A DNA stretch of 64,000 bases, from the NCBI GenBank assembly GCA_030248215.1, contig JASANG010000961.1, positions 100,673 through 164,672 of the forward strand, given 5' to 3'. Positions 22,275-33,992 of this stretch are shown piece after piece. How positions within the stretch are numbered: position 1 is the stretch's first letter; the number at the start of each line of letters is the position of its first letter. A program made the translations under genes and the position numbers. A model generated the notes under the pieces. It was not told the DNA's origin. It did no database searches and worked only from the letters and a program-made list of their open reading frames with translations. This DNA is from Enoplolaimus lenunculus. Its lineage: Eukaryota; Nematoda; Enoplea; Enoplida; Thoracostomopsidae.

Positions 22275-22560
22275 GCTTTAACTCATAGAGTATACTATGA
22301 GCAACTAAATACAAGTAATATAAGAGCAACACAGACACTGTGAGCAGCGTTTAACAATTCTAAGTTTATATGCGCAGTGCAAAATCTCTACAAGACGTGA
22401 CAGCCAGTTCGGGCTCGAGCGTCAAGCTCCTGTAGATGAGTGGTCATCGTAAACGCATCCCACCCGAGAGACTGGGGATCGAATCTTACCTTGAAATTAC
22501 ATCTCATATGAAATTGAAAATATTCATGTGAGAAAGGGTTATTAAGCTTAAATTCAGAAG
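22275..22560. mobile_element. Type J element, diverged copy
   Basis: tRNA-like part at 22384-22552: GAGCGTCAAGCTCCTGTAGA, then GAGTGGTCATCG and GGGATCGAATCTTACC, ending ATTCATGTGAGAAAGGGTTA. The 5' side differs from the 19506 copy. Confidence 0.55.
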
Positions 22561-22879
22561 CCTATAAAAGTGTCGCTTTTGTTGTTTAATTCTACTTTTA
22601 TCCAGTTTAGATTTGTGAGTTTACGTTGGGACTAACATCAGTTATCCCATTCGAAACAATGTTAATCTATTTCACAACTCAACCCAACAGGTTCAGGTTT
22701 AGGCTCGGTCTTAGGCATAATCAGCGGAATTCTAAAATCGGTCGATAGTCCAAGAGGCAGCAAGAAGCTTCTAGAAGGAGTGAATCTTTAGGATGACGCT
22801 ATGGATCCGTCCGTCACCGGTCCGGCGCCGTCCGTTACCGGTCCGGCCCCTGGGTCACGATGCGGTATTATGTGAGATT

Positions 22880-23410
22880 TACTCACGTAATAGTAAATTT
22901 TCTCGCTTGACACGCTTACACCTTTTATTTTTTGCGTCACCTATGTTGTAACGTAGGTTATATTACAAATCTTGCATGTTTTGGGACGAAATTTATAATT
23001 TTGTAAAAATTTGTTTTTGTATTAGCTATGTAATTTTGTTAGATTTACGACACAAATTTAAATTGTCTTTTGAGAAACATTCAAGTGAAATTTGCGTGAT
23101 TTTACCGATGTAAACGGTGTAAAATACCGCAGTTTTCATAAAATATTCTCTTGCACGCAATTTGATATCACGCAATTAACGTGGAATTATTTAAAACGGA
23201 TAAATGATAAAAATATTAACGGTATTTTGAATGAAGAAATATCGCGTTTTTGAAAATTATAATTTAGTTCTTAAATTCGTAAGTATTTGCTGCTATTTGA
23301 CGTAGACAGGCAGAGATTTACGCAAAATTGTGTCAAAATTTTCTCTGGTACAACTACATAATCCTTTGTGGTTTGAAATACAATTGGTTAAATAGAAATG
23401 TAGGCAAATA
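22880..23410. other. No gene seen
   Basis: AT-rich, no exon-like segment or clear repeat structure apart from a few ACGCAATT motifs. Confidence 0.4.
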
Positions 23411-23417
23411 GGTTTAC

Positions 23418-23802
23418 ACCAGGGTTCCATCGGAATTCCGATTCCGGCTAAAATTCCGGCAAAATTTGACTTCCGATTCCGGCTGACTGCTGTTCCGATG
23501 CCGGAATTCTGATTTTTCGGTTATGAGTTTTTAAGAGGATTGAACTTAAATTTTGCTTGTTTCGTTTTGTTTCGTTCATTTGCAATTATTCTGATGGTTT
23601 TTTCTTAGTAAATATTGAAACTGCAATTAGTAACGGATAGGCATACTGCAACAAAAGTTTAGGAGTCATACACTTTTAACTTCAATAGAATTACTAAAAC
23701 TTGATCCCAATTCCGATTGCGATTCCGGTTCCCAAAGAAAAATTAGATTCCGATTCTAATTCCACTTTCGACAAAACTAGTTGCGGTTGGAACCCTGGGT
23801 TA
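23418..23802. mobile_element. TTCCGATTCCGG-type element (type H)
   Basis: ACCAGGGTTCCATCGGAATTC at the left, GCGGTTGGAACCCTGGGT at the right: inverted ends around TTCCGATTCCGG-like units. Confidence 0.65.
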
Positions 23803-23811
23803 CACTGTAAA

Positions 23812-24058
23812 TTCCAGTAATTTAATTAATCAACTCGGACGGAAAGTTAGTTATTTCTGAGTTAATAACAGTAAACTTTAACTCACTCTGAGAGTTGAGT
23901 TGATTCTCACTATGAGTTGAGTTGACATCGGGAGGGTTTTGAATTAACTTAGAATGAAATGAATATACTCAGGATCGTGAGTTCTGATAGTTCTAACTCA
24001 GACTAAGTGATTCAAGTCATTCTGAGTTAAAATCAACTTTAGTGGAATTTACAGTGTA
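23812..24058. mobile_element. Palindromic MITE (type E)
   Basis: TACACTGTAAATTCCAGTAAT to TAGTGGAATTTACAGTGTA, directly next to the type H element. Confidence 0.75.
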
Positions 24059-24059
24059 G

Positions 24060-24930
24060 GCGACAAACCTGTCTTTGTGATTTTTACACACAAGTTTTTC
24101 GAAACTTTTTCCATCTGGTGAGCCACTCACTGATGTTAGAAAACTTACAAACATAACCTCATTTATTGAAATTCGCTATTCCTTGAGTTTTGCAATAGTT
24201 ATGTTTAAATTCAAATGTTCCCTTATATATTATGTATTATATATATTATATATATTTATTTATTTATTGATTTGTTTATATATTTATTTATATTTCTATA
24301 TTATATTTACATATTAATAAAGCGACCTTTATTAATTCAAAGGTTATTAATGATGGTAATAAAGATTTGTATAATCGATTGGAAATCCTGTTGAATAAAG
24401 AGCAGAAATTTGCTATTCGAGTTAAGTTTGGTTTGAACCACAACAGAATCAGTTTCGAAACAATTGTTCAATGCTTCGGGTTGTGATTTTTAAGTGGTCA
24501 AAAATAGACAGGTTACAGACAGAAAGATTTTGGCTAAAAATTTTCTAATGATATTAATAACACATAATTTGATGAAACAACTCAAAGCGAACAATAACCT
24601 CAAAATAGTAAAATACCAAGCTCTTTGAGCTAATTGCCGTAAGTTTAAGTCTATTTTTAGGCAAAGGTATTTTTAACTTTGAACCAGAATAGAAGTATAC
24701 TTTAGGAACCAATCAGTTTTCAGTAATAGACCTTTCTCGCCATAGTGGCTTGTTTACAAAAACAACCAATTAAATTCGATTTTACTTAAAGCCAAGATTT
24801 TACTTACATTTTGTAGCGTCGACTAATATAAGTTTAATGTTTCGGATCTCACACTACTCACACGGTTAAGTTTTAGGTACAGAAAAATGCTTACATAAGG
24901 CTGACGTAAACCTAAACCGTTGCCTGATTT
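24060..24930. other. No gene seen; low-complexity TA-rich patch
   Basis: 24225-24310 is a TATATT/TTTAT-rich stretch. The rest is AT-rich and shows no exon. Confidence 0.4.
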
Positions 24931-24937
24931 TCTCCGG

Positions 24938-25107
24938 CGTATGCAAAGATCAGGGACAGCGCTTTTTTACGGCATTGCAATAGAGTAAGCATAAACTTTT
25001 AGATTAATTTTTGACTTTACGTTTAGGTTTAGGCTTATCCTTGCGCTTTAGATTTAGGCTTAGGAATATGTTTATACTACTGTTTTACGGTCTTGTTCAA
25101 TACATTG
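24938..25107. mobile_element. hAT-like MITE (type B), diverged
   Basis: GCAAAGATCAGGGACAGCG to GTCTTGTTCAATACATTGG with a degenerate TTAGGC core. 25110-25620 beyond it holds no recognisable gene. Confidence 0.55.
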
Positions 25108-25621
25108 GTCTTCGCTAAGCCAAGCCTTAACTGTAAATGTTGAGAAAACGGTACAACAGTCGAGGTTTTGTCCACAAGTGACTTATGCTAATTAATTGCA
25201 TCAAATACCTTAACCCCAATATCTTCACTTGACAGACAACAGGGTGGGATATCCGGTCTATTTTAGCTGGGTTCAAATTCGCCATTTGTTTACGTGATTT
25301 TCAATATTTTAGTTTAATTTTTTAGCGATCCTAAACAAACTCATCTTAAAAATGACTAATATTCCAATATCCGGCTAAGCTTTATTAACCGGTAAGGGAT
25401 TTCGATTTTTTAAGCTTTTAAGATGTTAATCTGAACTATCTAGGCATACAGGATATACCTGCGTTACAACCAAAATCTTAGTTTATGTTTTTTTTTGCTT
25501 TTCACAATTTGAAAATTATTAATCAGAAGATTGTAATCGAAATTCACTCAAAACTTCTATAATCTAAGGTAACTTCTAGAAACATAAAACTGAAAGGACT
25601 GTTTCTGAAAATTGGTCTTAA

Positions 25622-25922
25622 ACCCCATTCACACGTGCAAGTTTATGCAGCGAGGGACTCACAGTTGAAATTTGCACGAAATATTTGCAGCTGCAAGTAT
25701 TTCAAAAAGGAACATTCCGATTGACCAATCAAACTGCAAGTGTAAAAAATTCAAGTGACTTGTAACTGCTTTCACAGATGTGAATTAGATTCAATAGCAT
25801 GAGTTACAGTGAATAATTTGCAGTTGCAAGAACTTCAAAGCTGCTGTGTGACCAAACTTGCACATGCAAGTTTCATTGTAATTTTACGCTGCAAAAACTT
25901 GTACGTGTGAATATGGCTTTAG
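25622..25922. mobile_element. TIR element (type I)
   Basis: CCCATTCACACGTGCAAGTTT at the left to AAACTTGTACGTGTGAATATG at the right. 25925-26510 holds no gene, only a partial TTAGGC-like patch at about 26335-26425. Confidence 0.7.
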
Positions 25923-26515
25923 AAGGTTTAACGTTGTGCTCGCCCTAAGGGAACCAGTGGGAGCTCCATTCCTCTTTAGAAGTTGCAACTTCGTTTATAA
26001 GTAAATCAAAAACTCTTGATTGCCCTCTTAAATTTGTTTTTACCCTCATAATAGTAAGATAAGCAGGCTTCGGGCTTGTCTGAGAGGACCCTACCCCATT
26101 GGCGCTGGAAGGCATGCTTAATAGAATGCACCTTTACCGCTATTGACAGCTCCGAGCCAAATTTTGTATAATTTTCAGCTGTAACGAAAAGTTATTTTTA
26201 CCTGTTATATTCTAAAGCTTGTGAAAGTGGCTATTTTTTATACGTCCTTAGGGAATTTTTTAAAGTATATACAGCGAATCACGCATATGGTTCTGTAAGC
26301 AACACGAAATCTGTGGTAAATAGACCAAAACTTATGTTTAGGCTTAATTTAGTCTTAGCTACACACTTATCATTATGTGAAGGTTTAGGTTTTGGCTTTG
26401 GCTTAGAAATATGCTTTGGACTACTGTTACGAACCAATGTTTCAATGTTAATGCAGTGACATTTATATGCAGTTAACGGCCAAGAAAATATTGCCGTGTT
26501 TTAAGTAAACGTAAA

Positions 26516-27110
26516 CTACACACAAAAACGTCTTGAAATTTTAAGACAGTTACTTTCTTAAATTTTCAACGCTAAATTGTCTTAAATATGAGACATTAAT
26601 AGTTTTATGGATCAGAAATTTGCTTCTGAAATGGATAAAAGAAATAGTTGTCTTATATTCAAGAATACATTGTCTGATTTTAATGTATGTAAACAAGTTG
26701 CTCCGTTTTTTAAATAATTGAATTTACAGATACAAACCTAAGTATATACTTCTTATCTTTGGTTGTAAAATTAGGGAATTTGGTTGAGCTTAACTCCCAA
26801 TTTTGAAGGCAGTTTTTCTGCAAAGGCAAATCTTCATTTCTAACAGTTGTGTCTGGAAAATCAACAGAACTCGCTTATTTCTGACATATTTTTCTTATAT
26901 TTAAGACGTATTTCATCTTATAGTTCAGACATATTTGTCTTATATTTCAGATTTGATCTGAATCGTCACATGAAATAGCATATTAAACTTCTGACTTTTA
27001 AGTGAGAAAAAGTTTAAGACACATTTTTCTAAACTTTTTTAGAAATAAAAGTCTTGAATTCGAGACATATATATGTCTAGTCTGTATTAAGACATAACTG
27101 TGTTAAATTT
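26516..27110. repeat. Foldback AT-rich repeat upstream of the insulin-like gene
   Basis: CTTAAATTT / AAATTTAAG and TTCTGA / TCAGAA motifs alternate over the whole stretch, starting ACACAAAAACGTCTTGAAATT. Probably a MITE related to the AGTATTTCTGA family. It fills the likely promoter zone of the gene at 27205. Confidence 0.45.
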
Positions 27111-27169
27111 CAGACAATATTTCTTGAATACCAAACAGTTTGTTTTGTGTAAGATCCTCGTCAAACGAA

Positions 27170-27186
27170 CGAACATTTTGTTACAG
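27170..27186 (+). promoter_or_regulatory. 3' splice-acceptor-like site just before the insulin-like ATG
   Basis: AACATTTTGTTACAG ends 18 bases before the ATG at 27205. It fits the end of an intron in the 5' leader or a trans-splice acceptor. Confidence 0.35.
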
Positions 27187-27204
27187 GAAGTTTTACACAA
27201 CAAA

Positions 27205-28616
27205 ATGAATTATAACAAAAAACATTATGTAACAGTATTAATCATTAGCGTCTTATTGCTGTCTGCGGTTAGAATAATTGATTCTCTGGATACAAATTTC
27301 GGGAAACTCACCCTGTGTCCACCAGGAGGTCAAACGTTTAGTATGGCGTGGAGTTTGGCGTGCGAAGTGAAACGAAAAAAACGGTCCATACCGGACCAGT
27401 TTGGCCAAGGTAAAGTCGCTATTACTGTAGTGATCCGAATAAGAAGGGTGGAGACTGATTTGGCCTCTCCAGAGGGTGCCCCTCCCCCTTGTTATTCGGT
27501 TACGACTTATTAATTTTCAATCCAACTTCCGCCACCCTTCGTTACTGATATATTTCCGGTATTGTAACTATCCGTTGAATTAAACGTTTGTTTGTCGTGT
27601 ATCAAAAGCTTGAGCGATAATGCAAGGTTGTATATACTTAGGAATTATATTCAAAACTTAAGTACGCTTTAAAGTTTCGAACTCGCTTTTATTTGGTCAT
27701 GGAGTCGTTTATGCGCTACAACTAAGGATAATTGACATTTATGAACTTGAATTAGCGTTTAGGGACTCTATCCGCTTACGGACACTCATTAAGGGATACG
27801 GACTTCAACTAATTGTTACTCAAAATGGGGACACCGTCTTATTACCCCACCCCCTCTTATTCGGGTCACTACAGTACGTCATTGGTTTTATTTTGTATTC
27901 GTAATTTTTATTCAATTTTCGGCTTCGCTTGAATTGCAATTTTGACAAAATTAATAAAAACATTTATTTTAGGGTGTTTTGAAATGACTTTATTTGATTT
28001 TAACAATTTTGGCCAACGTATACTGCCGTAACAGTAGTATATAAGCATATTTCTAAGCCTAAGCCTACGTCTAAGCGTATGAATGAGCTTATATCGATTA
28101 ATCCTAAGCAAAAAAAAATATTCAAAATCTCTAGCTTAAGCTTTACTCTATTGCAGTCTCGTAGAAAAACGTTCCGTCTCTGATCTTTACATGTAGCATA
28201 TCTAAATTTTGATTCAAACTTTAGAGCAACCAGTCGATTTAATCAATTATCTGTTGCGATATCGAAACACACCGTCAGTGATTGGATTATCGCCAATTCA
28301 TCCACCAGTTCAATATTCACAACAACAACAACAACGACTCCAGCGACTCCAACAACAACAACAACAACAACTACAACAGCCACAACAACAACAACACCAA
28401 CAGCAACAACAACAACAACAGAATCAACGGGTGACTGTAGAATTGAGTTCATTCGGCACAGAGCCAGCAGTTGAAAATAGGAGTTCAACGGTGGCGTCCA
28501 AGCGAGCAGTAACTCACGCAACTCTGGGACAGATTCAAAACATTTGTTGTGATATCGGATGCGAATTTCGTGATTTGCTTGCGTTTTGTGATCCATTCAG
28601 TGGATGGAATTTGTAA
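27205..28616 (+). CDS. Insulin/relaxin-family prohormone with a polyglutamine C-peptide
   Basis: Two exons, 27205-27409 and 28225-28616, joined by a phase-1 intron in the C-peptide, the classic insulin-gene intron position. Product 198 residues. Signal peptide about 1-27 with the core VTVLIISVLLLSAV. B-chain-like part: LTLCPPGGQTFSMAWSLACE (Cys38, Cys53), then KRKKR, a proprotein convertase site. C-peptide about 61-160, with Gln runs broken by Leu, Arg, Pro and His. SKR (160-162) precedes the A-chain-like part NICCDIGCEFRDLLAFC, giving CC-x3-C-x8-C (176, 177, 181, 190), the insulin A-chain signature. There are exactly six cysteines, two in B and four in A. Odd points: 14 rather than 11 residues between the B cysteines, and the polyQ. 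Expected role: secreted peptide hormone acting through a receptor tyrosine kinase or relaxin-type GPCR; which one cannot be told. Confidence 0.85.
27415..27877. mobile_element. Type F TIR element in the insulin-like gene intron
   Basis: TACTGTAGTGATCCGAATAAG to CTTATTCGGGTCACTACAGTA. It starts within about ten bases of the splice donor at 27410 and, with the type B copy at 28012, makes up most of the 815-base intron. Confidence 0.75.
28012..28195. mobile_element. hAT-like MITE (type B) in the insulin-like gene intron
   Basis: GGCCAACGTATACTGCCGTAA to CTCTGATCTTTACATG. It carries CTTTACTCTATTGCAG, a splice-acceptor-like sequence, about 55 bases before the acceptor proposed for exon 2. Confidence 0.7.
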
Positions 28617-28724
28617 TATTAATAGTTGACTTGTGAGCTCAAACCATAAACAGACCACGCGAAGCGTTGACGAGTTGAAAACTAAATTTTAAAACCAAAC
28701 CAGCATTCTGATACCCATCCAATC

Positions 28725-29155
28725 CAGAGCTGGATGTGGGTAAGGATTTTACACCCGACAGCGTTTTGCCCAGGCGAATAAGAATTTTTTACCCGCGAGT
28801 TAACCCACGATAAATAGATCTACCCACAACCCCACATTTTACCCGCGCCTGAAATTATGCCAGTAAAGATCGCTGGTGATTTGCACTTTAATGAAGTTGT
28901 GCATTATAGCTCCAATGAATTTTACACCTGAAAGCTTAGAAACAACAAATTTCAAACCCAACTAAATAAAGCACACGACTTTTGCTTTTTTCAACGCTCA
29001 TTGACTGACTTAGCTAATAACCGTCTGTTTGGCACCTTAACTCTTGAAGGCGTGGCGCCGGTAAAAATTGTCAATTTTTCACCCGCGTGCTACAAATCTT
29101 AACTTGCGGGTATACCCACGGCTGAACGCTTTTATCTGACCCACGTTTTCCCACA
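28725..29155. repeat. Probable dispersed repeat with ACCCGCG motifs
   Basis: GATGTGGGTAAGGATTTTACAC at the left and ATCTGACCCACGTTTTCCCAC at the right are roughly inverted; the inner TTTTACACC and ACCCGCG motifs recur. No coding sequence. Confidence 0.4.
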
Positions 29156-29314
29156 GGTAAAGTCCCAAACTGATCCAATCAGTATGATGTATTCTAATTT
29201 TTTTTTCTGTGAGCGGGGATATTTTGAAAATTTTACTGCGCATTTTAGCAAATATTGGCCAATTTGCATTGCAGTATCTTCAGTGCTTACAGGGGTTGGT
29301 GGGGGTATACGCCG

Positions 29315-29506
29315 CCCGGCCAATGTTATTTTAAGCGGCGTAACAGAAGATTAAGCGTATTCGCTAAGCCTAAGCTTAAGCCTAAGCCTAAGGATTGCAC
29401 AAATGTGTTCCTAAGCCTAAGCAACGAAAATGTAATCTTGAATCTAAACCTACTGTTTTATAAACCCACCAGAAGCCTGGACGCCCGATAAAGTAACATG
29501 GGCCCG
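29315..29506. mobile_element. hAT-like MITE (type A)
   Basis: GGCCAATGTTATTTTAAGCGG to GATAAAGTAACATGGGCC with a CCTAAG core. Confidence 0.75.
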
Positions 29507-29706
29507 CCGCCCTGTAGCTTCCCTGCAGGTTATAGTTCAAACAGATTTTACTGAAACAATAATCCGGTTCCATTGACATGGGAACGCAGACAGACGAGGT
29601 CTAGGATTAAGGATTTTACCACCCTTAAATGACTAAGAATCCGGAATTCGCATTTTAAGCGATTTGGTATATATAGTTAAAGCTAAATCTTAGTGTAATC
29701 GTGACG

Positions 29707-30720
29707 CGTATTTTCAAATGTGTGTAGTACCTATCACCAGTTTGTAACAGGTCTTGTAACTTTCACATCAGTGAATGCTGAGACTCAAAATTTGGCATGT
29801 TTTTCGCATTTGATTTGCTCTACTTCTGTATCAATTTTGAGTTCAGCAACTGCAAGCCAGTTTGAAAATTTATTACTAACTGATGATAGTTGCGATACAC
29901 ATTTAGAGAATATGGGCTGTTAAATCTGATACGCTGCGGGCTGTTTATGGTTTGATTCGTTCACTATTGATAAGACAAATTATGTATTTAAAATAAATAT
30001 TTCGGGTTGTTAAGATTTTCAATTTCAATGTCTTGTTTGCAGACCGAAATTCTCAAATGTGTATAGCACCTATCACCAGTTGCAAATCGATATTGAAATC
30101 GTCGTATAACTGAAATTGCTTAAATGACGTTGTCAGACAATATCCAATGATAGCTTATCTCTCTAATTGTTCAAATTAATAGTTGATTCTAGTACTTAGG
30201 TGGTGTCACCCACCACTAACCCCCACCCTAACCGGTTGAACCAAAAACCGCAGCTTGGGCTTAGGCTTAGGCTTAGGAATATGCTTATACTACTTTTCCG
30301 AATCTGTTCTATACATAGGCTATAAAATTTATCTCCTTCGTTAGATTTGCAACTCGTACCCGCTTCGCTTACGAGTTTGGGGGCCACTACCCTGGAGTTT
30401 GGGGGAAGCCCCCACGTCTGCTCAGGCACAGTCCTTACGATAGGAAGTGGTGTGACTGGCTGCGTTACAATAACTATTTTATTGCAGAACAAGGGTGGCA
30501 CTATACTTATGATGACGTCCAGCGCCGTCCGTCGCCATCCGGTGTCGTCTATCAACTTCCGGCGCCGTGTGTCTTTGTACGTCACCGTGCGGTATGCTAC
30601 GTGAATTACTCACGCTGGAAATCCGACATCCATAGCACCGCACCATAAATGTAGACAAATTTAAACTACGAACAAGATCAATCACAAACTGATGATAGGT
30701 GCTACACACATTTGAGAATA
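29707..30720. repeat. Cluster of type K repeat ends, with a type B end and a type G element
   Basis: TTTTCAAATGTGTGTAGTACC (29710), TTCTCAAATGTGTATAGCACC (30050) and the inverse AGGTGCTACACACATTTGAGAATA (30695-30720) mark a family with long inverted ends and ATCACCAGTTTG next to them. 30250-30316 is a type B end; 30490-30620 is a type G element with CCGTCCGTCGCC units. Confidence 0.55.
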
Positions 30721-31055
30721 TCTAAGCCGCACTAATATTTGCATCTTAGTAGCTTCGTCAGCCCGGAATATGCAGAATCTTCGGTCAAAATTTGGAAAAA
30801 CGATAAAAAAGGTTTAGTGTTCACGGGTGAATTTCATTTGACTTCGGCAAGCTTCAAGTTATATAACATCCGTTAAAAACTGGTTAAATTTTACACACAA
30901 ACATTCCGGGTTCTTCAGCGTCCGTATCCGCAAGCAAAATTTTCGCAAAAGGCTCTATATGGTAGTGTTTAACTTAGAAATAATTGCAATAAACATTCCG
31001 CATATCATACTTGCAGGTATGCAAAAAATTTCGCAATTTGTATACACGGTAGGTA

Positions 31056-31329
31056 TATAACCTGTTACAAAGATCGGGGGCGGAACGTTTTTCTGTGGGA
31101 CTGCAATACGGCAAGCTTAAGCTTTAGACTAACTTTTTTGCTTGGATTAGGCTTAGGCTTAGGCTTAGGAATATGCTTATTCTTACGCTTAGGCTTAGGC
31201 TTAGGAATATGCTCATTATTACGCTTAGGCTTAGGCTTACGAATATGCTCATCCTTACGCTTAGGCTTAGGCTTAGGTTTAGGAATATGCTTATAATACT
31301 GTTCTTCCCCTGTTCTTTACATTGACCCA
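31056..31329. mobile_element. hAT-like MITE (type B)
   Basis: ACAAAGATCGGGGGCGGAACG to TTCTTTACATTGACCC; the core has four TTAGGC blocks spaced by GAATATGCTCAT. Confidence 0.75.
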
Positions 31330-31344
31330 TGCGTCAATACACGT

Positions 31345-31500
31345 GCGTCGGTTTAACAGCGTCTGAAGGCGACGGACGGCGTCGAACAATGCCGTACGGT
31401 GACCGGCGGTCCCGTGCCTGACGGACGATTCCGTACGGCGACGGATGGTTCCGTACAGTCAAAGACGGCGTCACACGGCGACCAACAGTGTCGGCCATAA
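31345..31500. mobile_element. Type G element
   Basis: GACGGACGGCGTCGAAC and CCGTACGGTGACCGGCGG units. Outer ends unclear. Confidence 0.5.
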
Positions 31501-32540
31501 GTTGTAGAAATAAATTCGCCAAATATGAACAATATTTAATATTTGACATAATAATTATTTGGTTTTATAAGCAATGAGTTGTTTTTCGCGTCTCGGTGTA
31601 TTTTTTACCATCCATACGGTTCCTATGTCGGAACCTAACTTCCGGTTCCGGTTGCGTGTATTTTACCAAATATGTATCTGGTATTCGATATACGTGTATA
31701 TTTGCATATCACTGTTGTATATGGGTTTTATCATACCTGTATAACAAGTGCATTAAAATATTATAGTTGATGATATGTGGCATTGTGTGCGTTTGAAGCG
31801 GTCCCGTAGCAAAGGAATGGGGCCCTGGGAAGGTGGGCTCAACCCTCCCAGAAACTTTTTAGCTTCCCTTAGAATATTTTTAACCTTGCATGTAAGTCAT
31901 CGAAAACCCTTGTATGCCTCTACAGAAATAATTTTAGCTCACCCTGAGCCTGGTGAGCCGGCAATTGGCATTGTTTCGAGTGAAAAAAATTTCAAATTTA
32001 AATGTTTCAAATTCTTAGGATTAGTTTAGTTCTTACCGAGTTTTTTAAGCAGAAAGCCTCAGGGTAAATTTTATACTAAGATAACTACACAGCGCGAAAC
32101 AGGATATCCGTTTGCGTTTGTGGTAGAATATTTAGCGTCGGTTTCCGGTTCTATTTCCGATTTAGTAATACTGAGAATGTTGTTAAGTTTAGGCTCAGCA
32201 AGAGCCCTAAATCATGCCTAAATAGCACCAGTTTCCATTACAGGTATTTTGCAGTTGTTCGATATAAAGTAAAATGACAAAATTCCATCTAAAATCTTAA
32301 TAAAATTTCAAAGTATCCCTATTTGTTCTTTTTAAAGTTGACGTAATAATTACACATACCTTAATTGTTATTGGCAGACAAATATGACATTTTTGAAAAT
32401 TTTACTTTGATGTCAGAGTTCCGTTTCCGTTTCGATTATTTTGATTGGTACCCGTTCCGGTTTACGTTATTTTTACTATATCCGTACCAATTTACACCGT
32501 GAATCCGAGCCGAGGCCGCAACGGCGATTTTGGAAACGGT
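31500..32540. other. No gene seen
   Basis: AT-rich sequence with a GGCCCTGGGAAGGTGGGCTC repeat-like patch at about 31795-31870 and a TTCCGTTTCCG patch near 32410-32480. No exon recognised. Confidence 0.35.
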
Positions 32541-33012
32541 TGTTTGTATACGTTTTTCTGCGGGACTGCAATAGAGTACAGCTTAAAGTTTAGACCAATT
32601 TTTTTGCTTATACTTGGTATTACCTCATTGTTTACGGTTAGGCTTTTAGGCTTTGGCTTAGAAATATGCTTATAATACTGTCACGGTCCTGTTTTATACA
32701 TTTGCCAAAAACATGGACAAGAAAGCAATTTTTATTCTTTGGCAGGATAATATATAATACAAAATATAAATAATATATAAATACAAGCAAAGCATAAAAG
32801 CAAGCACAATGCACTATAAGCAGATCATGATATTGGCCCATGTATAGAATAGGATCGGATCAAGCGTTAGACTAAATTTTTTTGCTTAGGCTTAGGCTTA
32901 CACTTAGGTTCGGGCAGTAGGCTTAGGAATAGGCTCATCCTTACGCTTAGGCTTAAGCTTAAGCTTAGGAATATGCTGATACTACTGTTCCGTTCCTTTT
33001 TTATTCATGGGC
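32540..33012. mobile_element. Two adjacent type B MITEs
   Basis: 32540-32710 ends CCTGTTTTATACATTTGCC; 32836-33012 runs from GGCCCATGTATAGAATAGG to TTATTCATGGGC. Both have TTAGGC cores. Confidence 0.6.
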
Positions 33013-33145
33013 TGCGACATTTCTCTCTCTCGCTAGATTAGCAACAATCTTTTACGTTAAGTTATGTCCTTCTGAACCGAAATCTTCCCTACAACCTTGG
33101 CTTTATAGCTTAACGCGATATACCGTATCCGCGGTCGGATCCATG

Positions 33146-33374
33146 TTACTTTAAGTGGCGTCCAGGTGTTCTGGTGGGTCTATACAAGAGTAGGTTTTGA
33201 TTCTAGATTACATTTTTTACATAGGCTTAGGCTTAGGAGTACGCTTTTGCAACGCTTAGGCTTAGGCTTAGGCTTAGGCTTAGAAACTCATTTTTGCAAC
33301 GCTTAGGCTTAGGCTTAGGCTTAGAAATACGCTTAATCTACTGTTTACGGTCGTAAAAGTAACATTGGCCCGCG
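33146..33374. mobile_element. hAT-like MITE (type A)
   Basis: CCATGTTACTTTAAGTGGCG to GTAAAAGTAACATTGGCC with three TTAGGC blocks. Confidence 0.75.
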
Positions 33375-33427
33375 GACGTAATTATAGTATGAGGTGTGTC
33401 TTTTTTAGAAATTTTTCCCAAGGTTAA

Positions 33428-33498
33428 CGCTGTACTGAGAGTTGAACCCAGGGAATCTTGTACTCGAGCCAAGCATACTACCACTACACCACACGATC
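33428..33498 (-). tRNA. tRNA-like sequence or tRNA pseudogene
   Basis: 71 bases on the minus strand: a D-arm-like GTGTAGTGGTAGTAT, an anticodon stem-loop CTTGG-CTCGAGT-ACAAG (anticodon CGA if folded this way) and a well-paired T arm CTGGG-TTCAACT-CTCAG. The acceptor stem pairs poorly (GATCGTG against TACAGCG) and there is no long variable arm as expected for tRNA-Ser. Most likely a pseudogene or a tRNA-derived repeat. Confidence 0.4.
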
Positions 33499-33647
33499 GA
33501 CTTTAACAACTTAATATTCCGGTATATGCGCACATGTATAGCAGTATTTGCATGGCGTAAAATTTCAACTAAATTTATCAACTTTAGATAATAAGCCAAC
33601 TAAAAGCAGTAAATGTATAAGCCATAGCGCAGGACGTGGTATCACGA

Positions 33648-33906
33648 TAATTCGTCGACCGACAACTCGTCGACCGACAACTCGTCGACCGACAACTCGT
33701 CGATCGACAACACGTCGACCGACCACTCGTCAACTGACAACTGGTCGATCGACAACACGTCGACCGACCACTCGTCAACTGACAACTGGTCGACCGACAA
33801 CTCATCGATCGACAACTCGTCGACCGACCACTCGTCAACCGACAACTGGTCGACCGACAACTCATCGATCGACAACTCGTCGACCGACAACTCGTCGACC
33901 GAGAAC
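33648..33906. repeat. Minisatellite, 15-bp unit CGTCGACCGACAACT
   Basis: About 17 units with variants (CGATCGACAAC, CGTCAACTGAC) in a partly higher-order order. A 15-bp period keeps frames open on both strands, so the Arg-Arg-Pro-Thr-Thr reading is a by-product. Confidence 0.85.
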
Positions 33907-33992
33907 TTGTAATCCGAAACTTCATCGACTCGACAATTAGTCGCCCTTAATTATACTTAGGTTTTACATGCAGGCTTAGGAGAATTACGATT

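Noticed and set aside
33548-33940. Open frame with RRPTT repeats
   Set aside because: Translation of the 15-bp minisatellite.
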